From Stachybotrys elegans (Eukaryota; Ascomycota; Sordariomycetes; Hypocreales; Stachybotryaceae): a DNA stretch of 64,000 nucleotides. The notes below the pieces were generated by a model. That model was not told where the DNA came from. It saw only the letters and a program-made list of their open reading frames with translations, and searched no databases. Positions 1-12,454 of this stretch are shown piece after piece. The stretch lies in assembly GCA_020746835.1 (NCBI GenBank), contig JAGPNK010000017.1, positions 620,001 to 684,000 on the forward strand. The letters run 5' to 3'. The number at the start of each line of letters is the position of its first letter. Positions within the stretch are counted from its first letter, which is position 1. A program made the translations under genes and the position numbers.

Positions 1-2478
1 TACTCTGTTGACAAGCTGGCACAGAAAGCCACCTCTCGTTGGCAAAAACAATTGTACCTGTGAAGGAAACGAGCACGGCTAGCATTCCGCAAGCTCGGCC
101 AACTTGACGGGTACCTGGACAAGTCTTGGGGCTAGACCTGATGTCCCGGTTTATGGAGCCACTTTAGCTCACTTCGGTCTCCAATAGACTGGTTCGCAGC
201 GGACACCGCAAGTCTCAGGCGCCTCACCACCGAAGCCGATGCAACTGAAACGTTCTTAGTCTGCTCTGTATGGAGAGCGCATCCAGGTGATAAGGTTGAG
301 ATGGTGGAGCAGATTCAAGCACGTACTTATCCAGGGCTGTGCAGTGAGGTGCAGAGCAACGCACGTAAACACTCTGCAAACTTTGGGTGCGGCGCGTCTT
401 TCGTCCAGGATCCATGACTAGGGTTTGCGCAGATGAGAGCTGAAGTTGGGTTGTGGCGCTATCGTCAGATTAATGGCGACTATTTGTGCTGAGCGCCACG
501 ACGCGGCGCTATCGAAAGACGAAACATTCGACGCAAGACTTCGGTAGAGAAATTGCAAATATTTCCCGTCGAGGATGATGCAGGTGGCGGCGCTTCGGGA
601 CTGAGCAGCCGCTCGTAGAGATAAGTAGTAAGACCGTATGGTGCTATTCGTGAACGGTGGGAGATGATCCGAACTCTAGGCGGCTGCGGGTGGCTGTCAG
701 CCATCCGAGACACGAGGGGAAGGGCCCTTCTGTCTCACAATGGCCATGTGCACCGTCAGACTGGATCACTACGACGTACGCTATTAGTGTATGCATCACG
801 CTCACTGGCAGTAGAGCAAGCAAACAATTGCCGGGTGAAATGCAGGCTGCCACGGTTTCCTGTCGATGTTGCACTGCATGCTTGGTCTGCAGATACGGGA
901 CTGGGCGCGGGCGAACAGGCCAACAATGTGACTGCAAGACGACACTAATTCTTCTCAACTCTGGTCCTGTCGGTAGTCCATCGGTAGCCCGACCTGACCG
1001 ACCTGAAATGGCCTGAAGGGACTGGGGACGGATCTGGCGGCGCGGGAAATGGGAAATGAAATGGCGTCGCTGGGCCTATCGCTAGCGGCATGGCGTAGGT
1101 AGCGCGCGCTCACACAGACTTGGGCGCGGGCTAAGCCGTCAGCCCCGGGCCTAGGCTTGTAGAGCGCGAGCAACCAGACACTAACGGTGACCTGGAATAG
1201 ATCATGGGCTGAGGGTCGACCCGTTTGGACATCGCATCGTGTGGGAACTGTGTGCTCCGGTTCAGGCAGGAGGGGGATTTTCGCTGCACGAACGTCGCGA
1301 TGCAGATGTCGGGAGGCGTGGGGTGCTTTGAAGACAGCAATGGCTGAGAGGCGGCTTGTTAAGTTTACGGCATATGTAGCCTCCGTCGCGTCAATATTGG
1401 CGAAGAATGACGCATTCCATGAAGCTGTTGTGTCAACAGAAACATACTCGGGCTGGAGCTCAACAAAGGCAATCGGGAGAGGGGAGGCTTGGATCGGCTG
1501 TTTGTGACACGCCGATTTCTCAGCGGCGCCTATTGCAACTCTTCAAACTCTTGCAGCTGAAAGCGAGACAAGGTGGTGATGCAATTGGAGCTGTCCAAAC
1601 GATTTTCGACTCTTTTTGAGGGAGACTGGCGACTGGCGACTGCTTTAGCAAGGCAAGTATCGACCAGGAAGGAACGGGAGCGAGAAAAGATGGTGGGGGG
1701 CGCTTGGCTGTGACTCGTCAGATCCACGTGCAGAAGGAAGCTAATTCAGGCGGCTGTGTCCAGGAACAGAAAAACAGAAAGGGGAAGAGTTTCTCTGAAT
1801 CCACCATCCAACCCACCATTGAAGATTCACCACCTAATCGTGCAGATGTGTCCGTATAGGGGGGTGGCGCACTGCACGGTCGATTTTGGATGCGCCGGTG
1901 TGCAAATGGTTTGGCAGCCGATTGGGCCGAAGCTCAATTGTCCCCGACCGACCCAAACAACCACGACTCTTTCCACCGCGACGCCCACAACAACAACACC
2001 ATCAGTCCACAACTCCGCGTCGGCAGCTTTTCCTCTCATACGATAACGATGACCTGTCAGTTGAGGCGATGCGGAGCCTGCAGCCCCAAGCGAGATCTTG
2101 ACTCTCGCCAGAGGTGATGGTGACAGGGGAGCCAAGAGGGGCGGACGGCTCAATGCATGACCCTGTCGTCGCAATCATGATTCTGGCCTCCTTTCGCCTG
2201 CGCTACTGTCGACACCCCTTCGGGTCTTCGGAGACCCCAGGTCGGATCCACATGCCCACGGGCCCTATCATCGTATCGTCTCCATCATGGATCGACCTTA
2301 AGACGAAGATACTGCCGCTTCCACTTCGTCCCTCCCTCCCTCTGCTTGCTCCCCTCACCCGCTGCTGCTGCTGCTACTCCGGCGCGCGCACTGTCATTCG
2401 TTTGGACATTCAACTCTTTCTCTCCTTCTCCACGCTCTCTTACTTTCCTTTTTGTAATAATTCCTCGGAGCAGCAACC
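1..2478. other. Intergenic region, promoter of the WSC protein at its right end
   Basis: No convincing gene: the open frames here are short, overlap in several frames and lack recognisable domains or plausible splice structure. The last 150 bases (about 2330-2478) are rich in CT runs, as is common just upstream of fungal start codons, and lead directly into the ATG at 2479. A CAA/ACC-rich stretch lies around 1950-2010. Confidence 0.6.
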
Positions 2479-5400
2479 ATGAAGCTGGCAGCATTCCTGC
2501 TGTCGGCCCTCGTCGGCCTGGCCAATGGCCTTGGCAGCACCGACACCATCACTTGGGGAGGCGACAACTCCCGAGCAGGCTACCAGACGTGAGTCGACCC
2601 AATTGCTATCGAAGTGATCCCACCCGCCCTCCGACAATCTCTCGCACAAGTACCGATACGAGTGGACGATCAAGGTCGATGGCGACGTCAAGAGATTGGG
2701 GGCGGCATTGGATACAGGGACAACAACTTGGGCTGAAGGGGAAGGGAGAAGAAAAAAGAAGAAAAGAACGAGTGAAAGTATTGCATCACAGAGGCTGACA
2801 AAAACTTCTTTAGCAACCACAACATGGACCCTGCTGTTGTGAGCAGTCCGTCTTTCGGCCGAGTCTGGAGGCTTCAGCTTCCTGGCAACTATATGGGTTC
2901 CAAGGAGGAGGCCTTCTCGCAACCCCTCGTCTACACCCCCTCCGGCAGCTCGACCCAGTACGTCTACTACTCGACCACGCAGAACAATGTCTACAAGATC
3001 AATGCCCAGACTGGTGAGATTGTCGCGCAGAGGAACCTCCACATCCCCTTCCTCGCCGCCGACCTCGACGGCTGCCTCGACGTCAACCCCCACGTCGGTA
3101 TCATCGGCACTGGCGTCATCGACCCCGAGACCGATACCATCTACCTGTCCGCCAAGACCTATGTCAACCAGGAACTCCGAGAGGTTGCCCAAGGAAAGCC
3201 CGCTGGCCGACACTACATCCATGCCCTCGACGCCAACACCCTGGCCGAGAGACCTAATTTCCCCATCAACCTCGAGGGCCAGATTGGTCGCAACAACCCG
3301 GATCGCATGTTTACCGGAGGCATCCATAACCAGCGCCCTGGATTTCTTCACCAAGGCCAGTATATCTACGGCGCCTGGGGCTCGCACTGTGTCCAGTACA
3401 ACTTTACCGGCTGGGTCTTTGGATGGGACAAGACGACTGGTGAGATTGTTGAGCACTATGTCACCCAGGGTGAAGGTGTCCGTAACGATGTCAAGGGCGG
3501 TGGTATCTGGATGTCAGGTGGTGGCTTGGCTGCCGATGACAAGGGCTCCATCTTCTTTGCCACTGGCAACGGCTACGCTTCCCAGCTCGCCACGGTACCT
3601 GTCAACGGCTACACGCCTCCCACTGCTCTGGACGAGGCCATTGTTCACATGACCATCGGCGAGAAGGGACGTCTCGACATAGTCGACTTCTTCATGCCTT
3701 GGGACAAGCAGGCGATGGACGGTGCGGATCAGGATCTCGGCACAAGCCCTATTCAGCTCCTGCCATCCGCCTTCTCCTGTGGTTCCATCAACCGCATCGG
3801 TGTCATTACCGGCAAGCACAAGAAGACGTACTTTGTCAACATGGACAATCTGGGTGGATACCGCAACGGCAAGGGCGATTACGGACTCGATGCCGTTCTC
3901 GGCGTCTATGTGCACCAGAACTCGGTCTACGCGGGTGCCGGTGTGTATCCTCTCGAAGGCGGTTACATCTACATCCCCGTCATCCAGTTCCCCACCATCG
4001 TTTTCAAGTTCTCCTGCGAAGCCGGCGTTCCTCGCTTCACCAAGGTGGCCGAATCTCCTGATGTCAACGCTTACATTCTTGGTGTAAGCCACGGAACCGT
4101 CACCACCCTCAACGACCAGCCTGGCACCGGTCTGCTCTGGATCTCCGATGTGCAGAACCGCAACCTCAAGGTGTACAACGCTATCCCCAACGGCGACAAG
4201 TTGACCATGATCACCTCCTTCGTCATCCCCGGCGTTCTCAAGTTCTCCCGCCCTGTCTTTGGCGATGGTCTTGTCTATCTCGGCAGCAACCAGGGTTTCC
4301 TCGATGCTTATGGTTCCACTCTCAAAAACGCCCTCAACTGTACCTCCCCTGTCAACTTCAACACGGTTGACATCAAGGCTGAGAGCGCTGAGGTCTCTCT
4401 TTCTTGCACCGCCCTCGTTGCTACCACCATCACCGCCGCCAAGCTCGCTAATGGAGGTGACTTTGCCCTCACCACTGTCCCCACGTTCCCTCTGCAGCTC
4501 GCCGTCGGAGCCAAGGTGACGCTGGGCGCCAAGTTCCACCCTCGCCGTGTCGGCCTCATCCGAGACAATCTCGTCTTCAACTACACCACCGCCGCCCAGG
4601 GATACAGTACCAGCCAGAACTCTGTACTTTCTGGTACCGGTGCTAGCAGCAATGCTCTCCTTAACATCAGCCCCAACCAGGTGACCTTTGAGACCATGGT
4701 GGCCTCCTCCGAGCCCAACGGTCTGCGCGAGAGCACCGTGCTTTCCAACCAAGGAAACTCGCCCCTCACCATCTCCAACGTCCAGTACTCAACCAACCCC
4801 AGTGGGCCTTTCCAGTCCTGGACCGGACCCGGGCCTCTCCGAGTTTCTGCCTTCAACGTAACTGGCATTCCTACCACCATTGCGGCCAACGGCCAAGCTG
4901 CCCTGTCCATCACCTTCGACTCCAGGACGGTCGGCAGCTATGCCGCTTATCTCAAGTTCACTTCGAATGGCGGAAATGGTACCGTTTCCATCACGGGCTC
5001 AGCTGGTAGCTCTCCTGTTGCTGTTGTCGAGTTCCAGACGCCTGACGGCACTGGCTGGGTCAAGTACAACCCCGACCGCCCCTTCACATTCGGCAATGTT
5101 ACCGAAAACACCTCGAGGGCCCTGCGTTTCCGCATTTCCAACAACGGTCCTGCGGACAGCGTCAAGCTCTCCATCACTGTGTCCAAGCCCCCGGCTGGCG
5201 GAAATGGCATCGTTCGTGCTGCTAACTCTGTTGATCTGGGTGAGGGCACAGTTATCGGACCTGGACAGAGCTCTTCTGCCGTGCTTACTTGTGGTGTTCC
5301 CAAGTCCCAGTGGAACGTTGACCCCTACAACAGCACTGTGACGTGGACCATGAACACCAATGATCTTGTCATGAACAAGCAGGTTTTCCAGTTCTACTGC

Positions 5401-7778
5401 GGCGCTGTTGCCGAGCAGGCTCCTCCCTTGCTGCCCAATGGCCAGAGCAAGTACCGATACGTTGGATGCTTTAAGGAGAACAATCCCGGACGTCAGCTTT
5501 CGAACCAGTACTTCAGTCTGGATACCACTACCACTCCTTCTTGTATTGACACCTGCAACACCAGGGGAAATATCTTCTGTGGCACGCAGTACCATAGGGA
5601 GTGCTGGGGTGGCAACTTGATTCCCAAGGAGAGAGTGCCCGACGTCAACTGCAACTTCTACTGCAGCGGTGACATCAACCAGGTCTGTGGTGGTGATGGC
5701 GAGAACGAACTTCACGGCGGAACCTTCATCTCTCTCTTCGCTGATACCACACGCTGGGATGGCAACTTCACTCGACCCGATGATGGTGGTAATGCTGGTG
5801 GAGGTGGCGGCGGCGGAGGCGGCGGAGGCGCCGCTCCTGCAGTCGTCAACCCCGGAACCAATGGATATGTCCACATTGGATGCTACACCGAGGTACCGGG
5901 ACGCGCCCTGCCAACTGGAGCTACCGTTCCTAGCCGCAATGTTGCCAGCTGTATTGCCGCTTGCAAGAGTCGCAGCCTGAAGTTTGCCGGTGTCGAGTAC
6001 GGCGGCGAGGTAAGTTTTACCCCCCCCTTAGATGAATGCAGTCGCATAGGCTAATGATGGGCATAGTGTTGGTGCGGTAATCAGCTTGCTGCTGGCTCTA
6101 CCCAGGCTCCTATTACCCAGTGTAACATTCCTTGCAATGGTTAGTGACTTCTTGTTCCCCTGCTGCCTTTTTCTCTGAGCGGTATGACTGACTTTATGTA
6201 GACAACACCACTGAGATCTGTGGTGGCGGAGACCGACTGAACATCTATCAGCTTGATGATGGGTCCGTGGGTGTCACCTCGACCTCTGCTGCCGCAACAA
6301 CCACGGCCGCTGGCTCTGCTACTGGAACCACGACCAGGGCCCCGGCTCCCACCACCACGGGTATCCGTCAGACTGTCGGCGATTCCACCTTCCAGGGATG
6401 CTATGCTGAACCTGCCAACGGCCGCGCTATGCCTCTGGCCATGGAGGACAAGACGATGACCCTAGAAAAGTGCGAGGCTGCCTGTGCGGGCAAGACATAC
6501 TGGGGTGTCGAGTACGGTCAGGAATGTTACTGCGCCAACACCCTGGCCGCTGGTACAAACAAGCTCGATGACGTGACGCAGTGCAACATGCTCTGTCCCG
6601 GAGACCAAACCACCTTCTGCGGTGCTGGAGTCAAACTGCAGCTGTACAAGCGTGGTGGCAGTTCGTCTAGCAGCTCGACCAGCGCTGCTGGTACCTCTAC
6701 TGTTATACCTCCATCCAACACGGTTGTCCAGCCTGGAGTCACCACAACGACGACCACGACCACTTCAGCTACTCCGACCTACACGGGTCCTGCCGTCAGA
6801 CAAGTTGTGAGCGGTGCATGGACCTTCCAGGGATGCTACGCCGAGCCTCCTAACGATCGTGCTATGCCCCTGGCCCTGTACGATGCCCAGATGACTCTGG
6901 AGAAGTGCGCTGCTGCATGTGTCGGAAAGACCTACTTTGGTGTGGAATATGGCAGCGAGTGTTACTGCGACTTCACGATGAAGGCGGGAGCCACCAAGCT
7001 CGACGATGTGAAGCAGTGCAACATGCTGTGCCCAGGCGACCAGACCACTTTCTGCGGTGCTGGCGTTAAGATGCAGCTGTACAAGGCTGGTGTTGCGAGC
7101 TCATCCGCACCCGCTGCGACATCCACCACCAAGACCACCACCTCGACCACCCTAGCTGCGACGTCGACCACCAAGACCACCACCTCAGTTGCCCCAGCTG
7201 CAGCATCCACCACCAAGACAACCACCACAACGGCTCCAGCTGTAGCATCCACCACCAAGACGACTACCACCACGTCGATTGCCGCAGCGTCTACTTCCAG
7301 GGCCTCCAGCACCACCCTTATCACAACTCGCCTGACCACCATCACTACATCGACTACCAAGGCCACTACATCAACCACCACGAGCTCGTCGTCAGCCTCC
7401 CAGCCTGCATCAACGAAGCCTGTCGTCTGGCAGGGTAACAGCAACTTCACGTACTACTCGTGCGTCCAGGAGCCGTCGAACGGACGTCTCCTGCCGACTC
7501 AGGTCTTGAACGATGGCGATACCATGACGGCCAAGAAGTGCGCTGAGAAGTGCTGGAACTATGGCTGGTCTGGTGTCGAGTACGGCCGTGAGTGCTGGTG
7601 CGGCAACACGCTCAATCTCCAGGGCAATGCCGGTTCGACGCCTGGCAAGAACGTCACCGACACGCAGTGCAATTTCCTGTGCCCCGGAGACAAGCTGTCC
7701 TTCTGCGGCGCCGGGTCCAAGATGACGCTGTATAAGAACAAGAAGGTGCAGGGTCAGGTGGTGAAGGCCAAGAAGTGA
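2479..7778 (+). CDS. Secreted beta-propeller protein with five WSC domains
   Basis: Exons 2479-2588, 2814-6009, 6067-6139 and 6202-7778 join in frame to 1651 aa. A signal peptide (MKLAAFLLSALVGLANG) is followed by a PQQ-type beta-propeller over roughly residues 30-520. Next come Ig-like, ASH-type segments at about 530-900, then five cysteine-rich WSC domains starting near residues 917, 1054, 1187, 1333 and 1540. Each WSC has the GCY/GCF start, and the last four share a GVEYG-x-ECxC core. Linkers are a poly-Gly run (about 5800-5830) and long Ser/Thr-rich spacers (about 7110-7400) likely to be O-glycosylated. WSC domains bind glycans in fungal wall proteins and extracellular oxidases. No membrane segment or GPI signal is visible at the Lys-rich C-terminus, so the product is probably secreted or wall-bound. 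The substrate is unknown. Confidence 0.9.
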
Positions 7779-8409
7779 AGTGGGCGGAAGAAGCGATGCA
7801 TTGATAACTCTCTGTTTGAGTAATAGAAGACACAATTAATTCACTCCATCGACGTCGATTTTCTTTTTCTACACCTTTCAAACTCGTTAGGATGACGCAT
7901 AATACCCGGGAAATGAGCTATCGGCAGGAAAGGGGACGGCGTGGTGGAAAGGGAGCTTTCTAATTACATCCACTATCCTATAGAACGAAGGGGAACAAGA
8001 CATAAACGAAGACGGCTGATTAGATTTCCAACTCGTGCAGTTAATATTTAGCAAGGCAACACTTTGCGTGGTGGCTCGCGTCTCTTGCCAAGGTGCTCCT
8101 TGTATTCTATGTGCAGTCGTTCAGCTGCTCGTATTCTTTGTACATATTTTCTCCATCAGATACTTAATTTCTTGTCCTTCATAACAGTGTCTAGATTTAT
8201 TGTTGTTTATTGCGAAATGAGTTGCAAAAAGAGCCGGCTGGTGCAAACCCGTCAATGTGAGGTGCAACATATGTAAGATTTGGGGCATCTGGTTCACGTC
8301 TACAGCCAACATGGAGAGGGAAAAGAGCGGGCCGCTAGTTATGGTATTCATTCATATTTTGTCTATCTGCCTATGAGAACCTCGCACTTTGTTTTAGAGT
8401 AGGCCGGTT
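7779..8409. other. Convergent 3' intergenic region
   Basis: Lies between the stop codons of the WSC protein (+) and the glutathione transferase (-). It is AT-richer than the flanking genes. I see no gene or repeat in it, only 3' untranslated sequence. Confidence 0.6.
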
Positions 8410-9084
8410 TTACTCCCGGGGAAAAGACGGGGCGAGACCCTCGTCCTCAAACGTCGCCAGCACTGACGGCTTGGATTCCATGCGCCTGGCGAACCTGCCA
8501 AAGTTGGGGAACTTGTCGTGCATGGCGATGCCCATCTCCATACCCATGCGCCAAAAGACAAAGACGTAGTAGTCGGCAATGGTGTCCGCGCCGCCGACCA
8601 TGTGGTCGTGCTCGCGGAACCAGTCGTCGATGCGCTGGTAGTACGTGTGGGAGAGGAGAGCGCCTCGGGCGCTGAGGGCGGGGTAGTGGTCGGGGTTGTC
8701 GGTGAAGCGCGTGGGGCGCCAGTACATGGCTACGGCGTAGCCGTGGAGGAAGCCCGAGATCCAGTTTGTCCACTCGACGACCCTGGCGCGGGACAGGCCG
8801 TCGGAGCCGAGGAGGTTCCTCTCGGGCGGCGCGAGGGAGGCGAGGTAGGTGAGGATGGCGGGGACCTCGGTGAGGACCTCGTCGTCGATTTTGAGGGCAG
8901 GGACCTGGCCGGCGTGGTGGATGGAGCGGTACTGGGCGTTGGTCATTGTGCCGTCTGCTGCGGCGTAGCCGTCCGGACCGAGCTTCATGAGGACGGCGTC
9001 GAAGGGGATGGAGAGCTCGCGGAGGAGGTTGTTGACGGCGAAGGAGCAGGAGCCATTGGCGCGGTAGAGGGTGTATTGAGGCAT
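8410..9084 (-). CDS. Glutathione S-transferase family protein
   Basis: A single-exon 224-aa protein. The N-terminus (MPQYTLYRANGSCSFAVNNL) is a thioredoxin-fold GST domain. The glutathione-site loop is seen at GQVPAL and the following VLTEVPAILTYL. An all-alpha C-terminal domain fills residues 90-224. The start at 9084 is the first ATG; an upstream in-frame extension would need a TTG. GSTs conjugate glutathione to electrophiles or reduce peroxides in the cytosol. The GSC residues near the start could supply the catalytic Ser or Cys, as in fungal and bacterial beta/Ure2-like classes. The gene lies 0.6 kb downstream of, and in the same direction as, the transcription factor at 9669-12454, but there is no evidence that the factor controls it. 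Confidence 0.88.
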   Translation of the reverse strand: MPQYTLYRANGSCSFAVNNLLRELSIPFDAVLMKLGPDGYAAADGTMTNAQYRSIHHAGQVPALKIDDEVLTEVPAILTYLASLAPPERNLLGSDGLSRARVVEWTNWISGFLHGYAVAMYWRPTRFTDNPDHYPALSARGALLSHTYYQRIDDWFREHDHMVGGADTIADYYVFVFWRMGMEMGIAMHDKFPNFGRFARRMESKPSVLATFEDEGLAPSFPRE

Positions 9085-9668
9085 GGTTGCTTTTTTCAGG
9101 AGGGATGTGATTGGGAGGTTGGCGGAGGGAGGCAAGGCGCTGCTGCGTGTGAGAATCCTTATATCTTTCTCAATGACATAGGACCTGCCCTAATGAGAGG
9201 CCATGCTGTCTTGATCCCGGTCTCCCGCATTTCGATGCCACTGTCAGTCGTCGAAGCGAGCGTTGGGATGCGTGTATAAGCCGGCGATGACCAATGGAAA
9301 CTAGGGAGACCATACACCGCCATCGGGAATTCCTTCTCTCTCTGAAGAAGAAAGCACTAATTAGGACGCGGCCATGGTAATCTGGCGTCACATCCTTCCT
9401 GCTCGAGCAGAGTCCGGGACATGGTCTCGTATTTTGTTGCTGAGCGCGTAGACATTAGTAAGGGGATCACAATGGTGTAAGCAACTGGTAGGCGTAGTCG
9501 TCGGCAATTACTGACCTGGGAAGACCAAGGGGGGAAAGGCGGGGCTGAGAATTGCATCCACCGGCAGACCCACCCGGAGCTGACATGTCAAAGCCCGACG
9601 GAACGTCACGTGCAAGTTGGGTGTCGATGCAACGCCGTCGATCCCCAGCTTGTTTCTTGCCCCTGTTT
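9085..9668. other. Intergenic region, promoter of the GST gene
   Basis: This stretch separates the GST start from the stop of the upstream regulator on the same strand. A TATA-like ATAAGGATT lies on the minus strand near 9160-9170. I see no gene or repeat here. Confidence 0.45.
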
Positions 9669-11836
9669 TCAGTGGGGTGCCTTTTCAGCGCGAGACATGA
9701 GCGCGGCTGCCAGGGGGCTGCCTAGGTCCCAGAGCCGGGCGCCGAGGGAGAGGGCCGAGGTGAAGCGCGAGAGCCAGGCGCGCTCGTTCGTCTTGCAGAG
9801 CAGCACGCCCTGCAGACTGGCCGGCCCGCCATTGTGAACCCAGCGGTCGACGTCTGGGCGCTTGACGCTGAGCGCGCCGAAGCCAATCTCCAGGCTGGGC
9901 ATGCCGTGCGCGGAGCCGAAGGGGACGTGTTCGCTCATGGCCCAGGCCCGCAGGACGGCGGCGGCGAGGGAGATGGATGTGAGAATCATGGGGTCGATGG
10001 TGCCCTCGCGGGAGGAAGACAGTGCTAGTGCCTGTTCGCCTACGCGCAGCGCCGAGATGGCGTGCAGGACGGCGTTGCGGCCGTCCCGGGAGAGCGCCCA
10101 TTCCTCGACCTGCGGGGCCCTCCGCTGCTGGCGTGGGGAGACGCCCGTGGCTTCGCTGGCCGTGGTGATTTGCTCAATGACGAACTGCTTGACCATCTCC
10201 ACGTCGGTGTATAGATGAATGCTGAGAATGTGGTACAGCGTCGCCGTCAGGAAGACATGCGCCCAGATGCGCGCCATGACCGAGTCCTTCCAGGCATGCT
10301 GGCCGGGCTCCTCCTTGCCCGAGTACGCCGCGAGCAGCGACTCCCCGCCCTGGGTCTGGAATCCCTTGCTCGTCAGCATGGCAACGATGCGGTCGAGCTC
10401 GAGCTTGAAGACCTCGAGCTGATTGGCGAGGTACTCGATTTGCGGGTTGCTGGACTGCAGCATCGGGTTGTGGCTCCGCCTCGACTGCGAGAGGATGGCG
10501 ATGTCCTTTGTGGCGGCTAGGAGGCCGAGCTGGAGATCCTCGAACAGCACGACGGACGGGAGACTCCGTTGGGCCACCATGGTTGCTAGGTCGCAGATCT
10601 TGTACAGGGAGCGATCTAGAGGCTCCGTTGGGTAGCGCCTGTAAAAGACGTCGAGGCCGTAGGCATTGTACAGCGCAAAGGTAGACGGCAGAGCTATCTG
10701 CATCTCGCCATTTTGCAGGATCGGCAAGTCGCCAGTGCAGAGTGATAGGTAGGCATCTGCCCTAAACGCCACGAGGGCGACTCTGGTTTAGATGGGTTAG
10801 TAAATGCTTGCTCGCTACTGCTGCATGGCGACTCACCTCTTGTACATTTCACTGAGACTGATGACGTAGGGTGGGTAGTCTCCCGGCATGTATTCCATCC
10901 TTTGGCGCTCGGCACATTCTGTCGTTAGGGCATTGTCGCCTCGTAGGGCAGTGATGAGGAGATTGTTCAATAGCCGAGCCCGAGGTATGAGATCGTCACG
11001 CTACACACTGTCAGCTACCGGGGGCGAGAGGAACATGGGATGGGAGTGCGTACTCCTGTCTCTAGCGCAAAGGCTATATTCAGCGCGGCCGCCAGATATG
11101 CCTCGATAGGCCAGCGACCAGTGGGCTTGAGCGTAGCCTGTACCTGGGAAATGTCAGCATGGTGGTTCGAGATCCAAGGGTATGAGTCACGCTTACTAGA
11201 TCCTCGACTATGCGCTGGACCATGGCCGTGTGGACTTGGACCGACACGTCCTTGAGGTCTTGGTCGCCTCGCTGCCAGGCGCCAATGAAGACGCAAGAGG
11301 CGAGGACGAGAATACTATCAGTCATCTTCTCCTGGGACGGAGGGTGAAAGGACTGCCATCGGTCGTGGAAGCGGTTGGTGAAGATGTGGACCGACTCAGT
11401 AAGCCAGTCCTTGACGGCTGGAGACGCCTGTGCCAGGGGCGTCTCCATGGCGGTCTGGCGGCCCGTCTGGACCGCCTCGAGGATGATATTGAGACAGGTG
11501 ATACCAGCACTGTGATACTCTATCTCGGACAAGCCCTGGGAGCTTGCAGCTAGGCTAAACTGGGGAGCATTGGTGCCCACAAAGGTGGGAGACTGGTCCG
11601 AGGAAGGGGAAGAGGAGGAGACTGAGTAGGAAAAGTGAGCCGGTGGAGGTGGGATGGAGGCGGCAGAGGCGGCGGAGCTGACGGAGCCGGGATGGATGGT
11701 GTAGGTAGCCGAGATAGCGGTGGAAATGGCTGGTACCCTGGGGCGACGGGGCGAAGAGGGAGTCGTATTCTGATTCTGGCTCTGGTTCAAGGTCTGTGCC
11801 CGGCCCTGGTTCTGTATCTGGCCCTGGGCTTGACTG

Positions 11837-11881
<45 letters not shown>

Positions 11882-12454
11882 CTCAGGGTCAGGCTGGACG
11901 AGGCAGGACCTCGGTTGTAGGTGCAGTCGACCTTGCGCTTGGTGCACAGGGAACACTGTTGACCGCCGTCACATTTGGTCTTGTTGGCATGGCAGGCATC
12001 ACAGGCGCGGCCTCTACGGGGCTCGGGGACGGCAGAGGTATCGTGAAGAGCTACATGGCGGCGGAGAAGATCACTGCAAGGTTCAGACCAGACATGTCAG
12101 CCTATCTACCCGCCGGGGGGTGGCTGTTTGGTAGCCGGTTGGGATAACAGAGGGGGGGGGGGGGGGGAGGAGGGGCGAGGAGGAGGAGGAGGAGGGATGG
12201 ATAACAGCGAGAAGGGAGCACATAACAGGATGGGACGAGATGATGATGATGATGATGATGGGGGGTTCGCACTGGTCTCACCTGCGAGTGAAGGAGCGGC
12301 TACACACGTGGCAGATGAAAGTTCGTTCGCCATGGGAGGCTTGGTGACGGCGCAGATGTTCTTTGCGGAGGAAGCCCCGGCCACAGTGACACAGGTGGCG
12401 CTTGGGGGCTTCGCCGTCGAGGACCGAGACCGAGGCCGGGTCGAGGAGGATCAT
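9669..12454 (-). CDS. Transcription factor combining two C2H2 fingers with a Zn2Cys6 cluster
   Basis: Five exons (12454-12282, 12073-11197, 11143-11054, 11000-10837, 10782-9669) give 805 aa. Two C2H2 fingers occupy residues 20-68; the second has CHVC, then SFTRSDLLRRH. The first intron cuts the second finger at its Arg-Ser step. A Zn2Cys6 binuclear cluster follows at residues 82-109 (CDAC, six residues, C, five residues, C-x2-C, six residues, C). A Gln-Asn repeat encoded by a hexanucleotide array comes next, then a fungal-specific transcription factor middle domain up to the C-terminus ([17 protein letters not shown] joins two exons). Family knowledge: such double-domain factors are nuclear regulators of metabolism or secondary metabolism in Pezizomycotina. 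The target is unknown. Confidence 0.88.
11837..11882 (-). repeat. GAACCA hexanucleotide array encoding (Gln-Asn)n
   Basis: About seven to eight near-perfect copies of a 6-bp unit (GGTTCT on the + strand) are read in frame on the minus strand as alternating Gln and Asn inside the transcription factor, between its Zn2Cys6 cluster and its middle domain. A length change by whole units would keep frame, so the array can vary between strains without inactivating the protein. Confidence 0.9.
12152..12167. repeat. Sixteen-G homopolymer in intron 1 of the transcription factor
   Basis: A run of 16 G on the + strand (C on the coding strand) followed by AGG repeats. It lies within the 208-nt first intron (12074-12281). 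The coding strand is thus C/T-rich in the 3' half of the intron. Confidence 0.85.

Noticed and set aside
2440..3456. 338-aa open frame antisense to the WSC protein
   Set aside because: Mirror frame of a GC-rich coding exon (codon-bias shadow); the + strand has a signal peptide, splice sites and domains.
11837..11882. Regular short repeats that could suggest a CRISPR-like array
   Set aside because: Six-bp units without spacers, read in frame as Gln-Asn inside a eukaryotic gene.
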